From NCBI RefSeq assembly GCF_016591975.1, contig NZ_AP024169.1:4069001-4133000 (forward strand): a DNA stretch of 64,000 nucleotides, read 5' to 3'. This stretch comes from Anaeromicropila herbilytica (GTDB lineage: Bacteria; Bacillota; Clostridia; Lachnospirales; Lachnospiraceae). Shown here piece after piece: positions 1 through 7,187 of the stretch. The stretch's first letter is position 1. The number at the start of each line of letters is the position of its first letter. Under the pieces are notes generated by a model, which worked only from the letters and a program-made list of their open reading frames with translations, did not search any database and was not told where the DNA came from. A program made the position numbers and the translations under genes.

Positions 1-3000
1 TGCATTCGGATTCACATGAGTTCCATCCCCTGCTTCCTTCTTAGGTGCGCACCAGGCAGTCAACCATTCTAGTCGGATGGAACTGCTCTTCATTAGGGAA
101 CCTAGCGATCCCATATCAATATTCCAGAGTAAACCATACCACTCACCCTCTAGCTTTTGCTGATTGAGAGGACATTGAATAGCCCCAAACCCTTTCTTCT
201 CTGGTAAGTTTCCCTCATTACCTGTTATCATTCCAAGTAACTGCATTGGAAAGCGATGTACCAAAGATGCCTCTCTCTCCTTACTTGTTGAAGCGTCAAA
301 TCCAATGTTATCATAATCAAGGAAAAAGCTCTGTATGCCTTGCTCCACTGTCATAACAATCACGAGATTATTATAATTTAGCCAACCCTCTTCTAAAATA
401 GTATCATCTAATGCTCCCTCCTCATTGGTTTCCTTCTCCAACAGGTCACCGTAACCAAAAGGATCAAACTTCTCCGGTTGATAGAACTTCATCCTTCCTG
501 CTAGAGTAATCGTAGCAATGGACCTATCACCTTCGCTTGATAACGACATCCTCGCTTTACTCATTCGTATCGAATTGATTGGTACACTGTCTAATGAGAA
601 ATCAGTTTGCTCTCTTAGTGAAAATGTATATTCCAATGCCTCATTGTTTTTGGCACGATTTCTCTGATAACTGCCAATAAGATGAAGTATATTCCCAGTT
701 GTTAATGGAATCTTTCTCGTATATCCTCCAAATAAGCGATTGAGCATTAACTGACATAGACACGAGAAATATTGCACTTTGGAATTATAGAATAGAAGCT
801 TGAGTTCCTTTGTTAGGAAACCATATTCTTCTGCCGTATCACGATTCAATTCTTCTTCATTGGTATAGTCAATTAATCCAAACATAGAAGTCTGATGTAA
901 GACATTCGGAACACCTATGCTAATTCCACTTTGTTCGAATCCAATATGATGAGCGTAGAACTTCTCTTTCTCCACTCCCGATAAGATACTCTTCATCTCC
1001 CCTGGAACTTCGTCAAATAATACTGAGACGTTGAACGCTAAGCATCCGCACCAAGTCTTATCCTCGACAATCTTAACTAACTTGGCATAAGGAGAATCTA
1101 TGCTTTCCTTCGAGGCATTCATTGCCTCATTTAAAATATTTGTTACATCAATTCTTACCTTCTCTGGATTACTTCCCTGATAAGATAAACCTTCTTTCCA
1201 TACCCAATACTTGGTATCCTGTACTAACTCATATAAGCTATAATCCCTGGTATATTTGCATAGGAATATGGTATTATGCTCCTTCCAGTTACGTGGAGAT
1301 AGCTGAAAGCTCCAACCATCAATTGATACCTTTAGTAAACCACAATATCTCAAGAAACAAGTAATCTCCTCTACTGTAATCGCCATGAAAGCTTCTCGTA
1401 ACGCCTGCACAAAGAGTTGTTCCGTCTCATATCTTACTTGATCGAATTGATGGCTCACAAAATAATCAAGAACACTTTGAATCAATGTCTGATATTGTGG
1501 CTCATTCTCTAACATGCTCTCTGCTATCTCCTTATCAAAGGAATACTGTACCGATCCTGGATTCTCATTGGTATTACCTGCCTCACCCATTAATACTTCA
1601 TCACTATTCATAATAAGAAATAGGCGATTACTTGAGATGGATTTTAAGAATTCCTTCCTTAATGCAGTAAATGCAAGATCAGGTAATGGTATATCGTCCG
1701 TACTCTGTTGCTCTTTACTATTTGCAATTCCTAGATATTCGATATAAGAATTCGTTGGATTCACTGCTGCTACAAGACCTTGAGAAGTGATCACATGCTT
1801 GAAATTACTTAATAAGTCTTTATTCACAGAACTCTGATTTTGCATTAAGAGAACACGTTCTCGAATTGACAATACCAGATTCTCAAGGTTGTTATAATCC
1901 AGCTGATCCATTCCAGAATTCTGTTGTGTCTCCCCTTCTTCATGAACTCTCGCTCCATATGGAATCATAGGAAAGGTAACTCCAACTGGCATTCTCGCAC
2001 TCACCATATCATAATAATGCAATAGATTCGAGTCTATATATTCATATAGCGCTGCTTGCTTTGGCTTACTGTAATAATCCATTCCGTTACTTGATACTTG
2101 AAAGAATGCTGTAGTTCCACGATTATAGAATTCATTATCTAAGAAGTAAGAAGATTGCCCTGGTATCAAGTGAAATATATCTCCCTGTTCTACCTCCATA
2201 TATTCCATTCCCGACAATCCACATAATAGCTTTTTCTTGATTCCTGTCTGGTTAAGCTCTACAGTATAATCCCCCATATAAGTTAAATAAGTAAAAGTTG
2301 CAGGATTAGTAGAAGAGTCACTTGGATATCTAGCAAATACAAGCCTTGAATTCACTCCTGTCTTCATTCGTATCTTCTCTCCATAGATTGTTAGAAAACC
2401 AGTCTCATAAGATTCCTGATTAGGTAAGGAGATATAGGTTCGCTCACTATCCTCTCGATAAAATAGATCAAGATGCGCGCTAACGCTTGCTCCTAATATT
2501 CCTTTTAAAAATGAAAAATAGAAATGATCTACCTTAAGATTATCCTTACTATTCTCGGTAAAATATCCGAATCCTGCACCCAGTTCCTCAAATGTCGTGT
2601 TCGATGTAGCAATCTGAACTCCAAATGTACCATCCTGAATCGAAACATCAACTTGATTATTAACCGTGATATCTTTATATGGCGTGTTAAACTCTGCGTA
2701 TTTTATTACTGGTTGGCCAGTACTGATGGACTGAAAACGAAAGGTTGAACCATCCGTTCCTAGAGACACCTTTGTTACCGTACCATACAGTAACAGATAA
2801 TACTCCCCGAAGGATAGCTTCGTCAATTCACGAACTTTATTATCCGTCATACGAATCCTTCCAAGAATCTGATAATTGGCTTCCTCACTCAACCAGAGAA
2901 ACCTAACATTGTATCTGTTATTTTTAACATAGTCCCATAGCTTATAGATATTGGTTACTCCATTCCTTACAAAGACATAGATACCCCCAGAATCAGCAAA

Positions 3001-3118
3001 TGATTCCTGTAAACTAAGGGTATCTTTTAGAACTTTGGAGGCAATATAATAAGTGACAGTACTGTCCATCCACCGATAGACCTGTAATCCAATTCGCCTA
3101 AAAACCTTCTCTCCCATC
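1..3118 (-). CDS. Very large hypothetical protein, C-terminus outside the window
   Basis: A minus-strand frame stays open from an ATG at 3118 to the left edge, about 1039 codons without a stop. GGGGAGTAAGTG just before the ATG supplies a ribosome site. The ATG follows the stop of the upstream gene by 10 bases, so the two are almost certainly co-transcribed and perhaps translationally coupled. I do not recognise a family. There is no signal peptide and no clear membrane helix. The sequence is rich in Tyr, Ser and Asn and looks beta-rich in its first third, then more helical. A Cys-rich stretch (WCGC) lies about residue 695 and FDPFGYG about residue 890. The protein is probably cytoplasmic or exported by a non-Sec route. 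Real gene: confident; function: unknown. Confidence 0.85.
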
Positions 3119-3128
3119 ACTTACTCCC

Positions 3129-6100
3129 CTACCAGATTCTAATGACATCACCGCTATATAATGGCAATGATAATCTAGTCTCATAATCTTCATACAATCC
3201 GCCAATTCCTCTTAAGATACAAATAGGTACATAGTTATCCGTAATCTGATGTTGATTGATATAGTCACAAGAGATGCTTCGTTTTACCTGAATATTCTTT
3301 GTGATTCTTTCTGTCTTCTTAGGAAGTATGAATCCTTCTGAATTTAAGACATGCTCTAATGTTGTTCCAACAGGCACGATACGATCCGAACCGTTTACTC
3401 TGATTCGAATGCATGGTGTGATAATAGTTCTTCCCATAAAATATCCAGCACCAACCTCAGTATCGGTAATGGTACCACTACTTCGTAGCAACAAGGTTGC
3501 TTCCTCTAACTTGGAATATTGATCTGCAGCTATAATTGTCATATAGTATGGAAGCCTGCTTTCTCCATCATCGTTTGGCAAGAACAAATCAGTAGGAAGT
3601 ACTAGACGGTAAAAGGCGCGGTGCATCATATCATTAGCAAGATCAATTCCACTCGCACCGCCAGCTTGCATTGACTGATTCTTCGTAGGTTCTTGTATTA
3701 ACATTGCATTATTTGATATCGTTGTAAAGAAAGCGTCAAGGCCAAGATAATATCCTTGATCCTCAATATCCCTTTCCCTATTTGAGGCAATCTCATATTC
3801 AGCCACTGCATTGGCCATATAACCTGACTTATAATATCCACTTTCTGAGGTACAATATTGATTTGAAGCATATTCCACACGAAGGATCATTCCCGGTCTT
3901 AGATCGATTGCTCCTTCTTCCTCTCTATATCCTAATCCATAATAGAGACTATCTTCTGTAGACTGAGAAATAAACCTACCAATCAGATTCATGATAACGG
4001 TTAGATCATATGGCTTGATCTCATTCTCTTCTAGCCTCTTAATGAAATCCTTATAATCTTCTCTAATCTTTGCTCTTTGTTCATCCGTAGGAATCATTTG
4101 TATGATGGATAAGATATACTTACCATTCATCACATCTTTGTTTAGGGTAAATGAATCGTTTTCTACTGAATTAATCTCTCCTAGAATCTCAATTGGGATG
4201 GATATTCTACTATTATTAGAATAGATAGCTACTTTATTTTCTTCCCATGAATTCTGATCCTTATAATATAAATATGGCTTCTCTCGCTCTGAGGCAAAGA
4301 AATAAGCAGAGGATAATAAAGGTCTTGCAGTAGATTCTACCCCTTGGTATTTTTCTATGATTCTTCCATGGATTCTGTTTTCATTAACTCCTTCATAGAT
4401 TGACTGAACGCTTACCATGTAGTCATCATCTGATAACGTACCTTGATAATAATTGTCTTTTTGGCAGAATCGTAACTCTTTTCCTTCTATCTCAGCCACA
4501 GAATCTACAACAATACACTCATCATGAAGTACTCTAGTTATCTTTAATAGATAAGTTACTTTCTCCTTCCTGATGTTCTCCGTTGTCTCTACTGAACTAT
4601 CATTCAAAGAATTGATAAATCCAACTCTATTACTATTTAGGTCATTCCAACGAATCGAAGCAAAGCGTCCGTCAAAGTCTGCTTGCTCGATTACCAGTTC
4701 TTCGATTGGAATCTTAATAATTGGACCCTCTAATCTACCATCAAGACTTACAAGGCGAATAGAAAAATAGTCTACCTCACCAGGTTCTATATCAATTAAA
4801 GCTTCGGTTTCCTCTGTAAGAATCCAATCATTATTACGAAATTGGTACTTATACTGACAGCCTGGAACTTCCTTCCAAGATATTCTCGCTGTAGATGTAT
4901 TATTTATTTTCTTTACTGTAGATTCCATTTGAACGAAACTAATTTCTACTTCACTTAGTAACGGTGTGACATAATCTGATATTCCAGCAGAAACAATACC
5001 ATAGACTGCCTGAACGGCAACGCCTTGTACATCCTCTCCTAATTCATATAACGATATGCTTATCTTAGTATCATCTATAGAATAGATTAATTTCTGCCCA
5101 TCACCCTTTTTGATATAGATTCGGTATAAATCAGCCTCCACATCGGTGAAGGATATCTCCAATCTACCATTTATATGTTCTAACTTAGTTATCCTTGGAG
5201 CCTCAGGATTGAAGGTACTAATATATAATGGACCTGAACTCTCATCGTGAATCTGTGATGCTGTAATTGTTATATTCTCATGATTAGAATCGATTTCTCC
5301 TAAGTCAAATTCCCCGTTCTCTCTTATATCAACGATTTGTTTCCACAACTTATCTTGATATATCACCTGATATTCCACAAAATATGCCTCTTGATTGTCA
5401 TCTTGCACCTTTGAAGACACGATTAATCTATGATCCTCTGTCATCTCTATTTTATTTATCCTTGGAATACCCGCAACTAATCTTAACGAATTACTCTTCT
5501 GACCTATATAATTCTTAGAGATTTTACATACATATAAGCGATTTTTTCTCGCAGGATGAAGAGGTCTCTTTAGCTGTAACTTCACCTCTTGCCCAGAAGA
5601 AGTGACTATATATTCCTCCTTCTCATCATTTTCTTCAACCACAACCAGAAGTTCTCCATAATAGTTCTGCAGAAGGCGAAGTATTAACCTTCCATCTCTA
5701 TCATAATAGGAACCTTGCAATGCAATACTTCCATGTAAGATGCTAATATCTTCATAAGCAGGTCCATAAGAGTTATCTTCCATCAGCGGAAGCAATTTTA
5801 TCTTCCAAGGATTCTTATAAGATAATCCAATACTTCTCTTATCAATAGTTACCTTGCCGAATAAATGTGATATTCCCACATAAGTCTTATTAGTTATGAT
5901 ATCAGTAATTCGAAAAGCAATGGCTTTTACCCTTAATCTCCCTATAGTTTCCTTCCAAAAAATCGTCAATTGTTCATCATCCATCACGATTTTAACTTCT
6001 TCCAATGTCTCCATCAACACCTTTACTGGTATACTTTGGAATACACCATAATAAGTGATACAAGTTAAAATGATAGAATGATTGGAATTGGTATACGAAT

Positions 6101-6335
6101 AATTACTGTCCTCAATTGTTAACTGTGCAATATGTTTTTCTTTATTTACTACCTGGCTAATGTTAGGTACTTTTTTATTCTCACGTAATAAGGTTAATTT
6201 ACAATCATAATCCATTCCGAAGTGTTCTGAATAATGTACAATAAAAGTATGTTTTCCATTTTTCTTGCGGTATTTTACTTTACGTATCACTGGTAAGCGC
6301 GAATACTCCTGCTCTTCTTGATCTACCACAGACAC
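3129..6335 (-). CDS. Very large FN3-like hypothetical protein (1068 aa)
   Basis: This is the partner of the giant gene immediately downstream (10-base gap). It has no signal peptide or membrane helix. From about residue 90 to 560 it is built of roughly 90-residue beta-sandwich-like units, several beginning with a Pro-x-Ile/Ile-x-x-Ile pattern like fibronectin type III modules. The last 100 residues hold a segment, RIVPVGTTLEHVLN, and end in LPLYSGDVIRIW, which recalls SLBB or other beta-grasp domains that close with GDVI-I; that similarity is weak. The start is uncertain: GTG at 6335 sits right against AAAGG, whereas the GTG two codons later has AAGG at a normal distance. Possible roles (surface adhesion, a phage-tail-like or secretion machine) are guesses. 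Confidence 0.85.
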   Translation of the reverse strand: MSVVDQEEQEYSRLPVIRKVKYRKKNGKHTFIVHYSEHFGMDYDCKLTLLRENKKVPNISQVVNKEKHIAQLTIEDSNYSYTNSNHSIILTCITYYGVFQSIPVKVLMETLEEVKIVMDDEQLTIFWKETIGRLRVKAIAFRITDIITNKTYVGISHLFGKVTIDKRSIGLSYKNPWKIKLLPLMEDNSYGPAYEDISILHGSIALQGSYYDRDGRLILRLLQNYYGELLVVVEENDEKEEYIVTSSGQEVKLQLKRPLHPARKNRLYVCKISKNYIGQKSNSLRLVAGIPRINKIEMTEDHRLIVSSKVQDDNQEAYFVEYQVIYQDKLWKQIVDIRENGEFDLGEIDSNHENITITASQIHDESSGPLYISTFNPEAPRITKLEHINGRLEISFTDVEADLYRIYIKKGDGQKLIYSIDDTKISISLYELGEDVQGVAVQAVYGIVSAGISDYVTPLLSEVEISFVQMESTVKKINNTSTARISWKEVPGCQYKYQFRNNDWILTEETEALIDIEPGEVDYFSIRLVSLDGRLEGPIIKIPIEELVIEQADFDGRFASIRWNDLNSNRVGFINSLNDSSVETTENIRKEKVTYLLKITRVLHDECIVVDSVAEIEGKELRFCQKDNYYQGTLSDDDYMVSVQSIYEGVNENRIHGRIIEKYQGVESTARPLLSSAYFFASEREKPYLYYKDQNSWEENKVAIYSNNSRISIPIEILGEINSVENDSFTLNKDVMNGKYILSIIQMIPTDEQRAKIREDYKDFIKRLEENEIKPYDLTVIMNLIGRFISQSTEDSLYYGLGYREEEGAIDLRPGMILRVEYASNQYCTSESGYYKSGYMANAVAEYEIASNRERDIEDQGYYLGLDAFFTTISNNAMLIQEPTKNQSMQAGGASGIDLANDMMHRAFYRLVLPTDLFLPNDDGESRLPYYMTIIAADQYSKLEEATLLLRSSGTITDTEVGAGYFMGRTIITPCIRIRVNGSDRIVPVGTTLEHVLNSEGFILPKKTERITKNIQVKRSISCDYINQHQITDNYVPICILRGIGGLYEDYETRLSLPLYSGDVIRIW

Positions 6336-6455
6336 ACCTTTCTGATGAAGACGTTGACTTCATCTAACAAATTTACATTCTATTCAAATAGTGAATCAAT
6401 CTCTTTTAAACCCGAATCTCTTTTCCTCCTTTCGAATAACCAAAAATCTAGACGT

Positions 6456-6472
6456 TTGTGAATCCATCACAA
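6456..6472. promoter_or_regulatory. Perfect 17-bp palindrome, CRP/FNR-like operator candidate
   Basis: TTGTGAATCCATCACAA is a perfect palindrome (TTGTGA, 5-base spacer, TCACAA) about 120 bases upstream of the giant-gene pair. The half-sites match the TGTGA/TCACA pattern of CRP/FNR-family sites but the spacer is one base shorter than the CRP standard. I see no convincing -35/-10 pair next to it, so its role is inferred. Confidence 0.35.
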
Positions 6473-6505
6473 TGTTGAATACGAGATGGTATGAATCATT
6501 GATAT

Positions 6506-6542
6506 GAATAAACGAATTACAAACTATAATATTCATTTATTC
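6506..6542. repeat. Inverted repeat in the leader of the giant-gene operon
   Basis: GAATAAACGAAT and ATTCATTTATTC form a 12-bp inverted repeat with one mismatch and a 13-base loop. It lies in the AT-rich region between the half palindrome and the 17-bp operator-like site. It could be a weak terminator or a regulatory hairpin; no T-run follows it. Confidence 0.3.
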
Positions 6543-6556
6543 GAAATAAGTTAAAA

Positions 6557-6638
6557 ATATTCAAAGGCGCATTCGCTTTCTCTGTTTTGTGTAAATTGCC
6601 TGGCTAGATTTTGAAACAGGTCATTTGTCGGACAACTC
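6557..6638 (-). repeat. Half copy of the dispersed ~285-bp palindrome (right arm only)
   Basis: This contains the arm with TCAAAGGCGCATTCGCTTT, then CTGTTTTGTG, AAATTGCC, and the outer block GAAACAGGTCATTTGTCGG found in the full copies at 18.7, 22.1 and 31.6 kb. The opposite arm and the central hairpin are absent. Its orientation equals that of the copies at 31.6-50.7 kb. It is probably a decayed or truncated copy. Confidence 0.85.
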
Positions 6639-6673
6639 AATCTATACATATATAAATATTAATTGGTTATAAT

Positions 6674-6706
6674 AAAAAGAGTGCCAGCAATAAACTGACA
6701 CTCTTA
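6674..6706 (-). terminator. Intrinsic terminator, minus strand
   Basis: An 11-position stem (AAGAGTGCCAG against CTGACACTCTT, one mismatch) with a 7-base loop is followed on the minus strand by a U-rich run. It would end transcripts of the copper ATPase and the small holin-like peptide before the giant-gene operon. Confidence 0.75.
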
Positions 6707-6713
6707 AAACTAC

Positions 6714-6742
6714 TTGCATTATAAACCCAAGTGTTTTATAAT
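6714..6742 (+). promoter_or_regulatory. Sigma-A promoter of the antisense small RNA
   Basis: TTGCAT (6714-6719) and a perfect TATAAT (6737-6742) are separated by exactly 17 bases on the plus strand, where no protein gene follows. The predicted start is about 6749. Confidence 0.65.
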
Positions 6743-6748
6743 CAAGTT

Positions 6749-6852
6749 ATAAACTAATCAAAGGACTGTGAGAGGTCGATTGATTACTTAATCAGTTTTA
6801 AGCAGAAATAGTTATCCTACAACTTGCGAGGTAGAAGGATAGCTATTTTTTT
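6749..6852 (+). ncRNA. Candidate ~105-nt antisense RNA (type I antitoxin)
   Basis: The segment runs from a strong plus-strand promoter to a strong plus-strand terminator and has no coding potential. It can fold into three hairpins: TAATCAA/TTGATTA around 6754-6787 with an inner GAC/GTC helix, CTTAA/TTAAG around 6788-6803, and the terminator. It is transcribed toward the 3' end of the copper ATPase gene. Its last bases are complementary to the stop codon of the 25-residue hydrophobic ORF on the minus strand, and the rest is complementary to that ORF's predicted 3' untranslated region. Converging toxin mRNA and antisense RNA overlapping at their 3' ends is the known layout of TxpA/RatA and BsrG/SR4. 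RNA existence and role are inferred. Confidence 0.55.
6806..6852 (+). terminator. Intrinsic terminator of the antisense RNA
   Basis: A 13-bp stem (AAATAGTTATCCT with AGGATAGCTATTT, one G-T pair) with a 17-base loop ends in seven T residues at 6846-6852. The T-run overlaps, on the other strand, the end of the small hydrophobic ORF. Confidence 0.8.
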
Positions 6853-6920
6853 GTTATCGATTTGATTATAAGTATAATCATGGTGATAAGTGCAATGATG
6901 AACATTCCAAACTCTAACAT
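6843..6920 (-). CDS. 25-residue holin-like membrane peptide (putative type I toxin)
   Basis: The ATG at 6920 opens a 25-codon frame encoding MLE, then FGMFIIALITMIILIIKS, then ITKK: one uninterrupted transmembrane helix with a Lys-rich tail. This closely follows the pattern of the putative holin-like toxin family (Hol-Tox) of Firmicutes, where a FG-x-FIIALI core is common. The start codon overlaps the TAA of an 11-codon leader frame starting at 6955 (TAATG), suggesting translational coupling, or alternatively one frame shift away from a longer normal N-terminus. No good ribosome site precedes either start. A predicted antisense RNA overlaps its 3' end. It could be expressed by read-through from the copper ATPase gene 40 bases upstream. 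The peptide match is from memory, not a search. Confidence 0.55.
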   Translation of the reverse strand: MLEFGMFIIALITMIILIIKSITKK

Positions 6921-6959
6921 TAGACAAATAGGCTATTCTGATAGAACATACTCATTTTC

Positions 6960-7187
6960 TTATGAAAACAGTCCCTTTTTCACTTCGATTCCTTCTACTT
7001 CATATCCTGCATCTGTGATTGCTTTTGTAAGCACTTCATCACTTACTTCTTGGTCAAAACTAATTACTGCTTCTTTTTTCTTGAGATTTACTTGTGCGTT
7101 TACACCGTCAATCGCATTAAGCGCTTTCTCAGCATTTGCCTTACAATGATCACAGTGCATTCCATTAATTTTCATTACTTTTTTCAT
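6960..7187 (-). CDS. copZ: Internal in-frame start giving a free CopZ-like chaperone
   Basis: Within the copper ATPase gene, an AAAGGAG block at 7197-7203 stands 8 bases before an in-frame ATG at 7187. Translation from it would give a 75-residue protein that is exactly one HMA domain: MKKVMKINGM, the HCDHC copper site, and the usual beta-alpha-beta-beta-alpha-beta pattern of CopZ. The preceding Asn-rich linker looks like a sequence that could once have been an intergenic region. The product would carry Cu(I) to the ATPase. Escherichia coli also makes a free HMA product from copA, by programmed frameshifting at its N-terminal end; here the mechanism would be internal initiation. Existence of the separate product is inferred. 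Confidence 0.55.
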   Translation of the reverse strand: MKKVMKINGMHCDHCKANAEKALNAIDGVNAQVNLKKKEAVISFDQEVSDEVLTKAITDAGYEVEGIEVKKGLFS

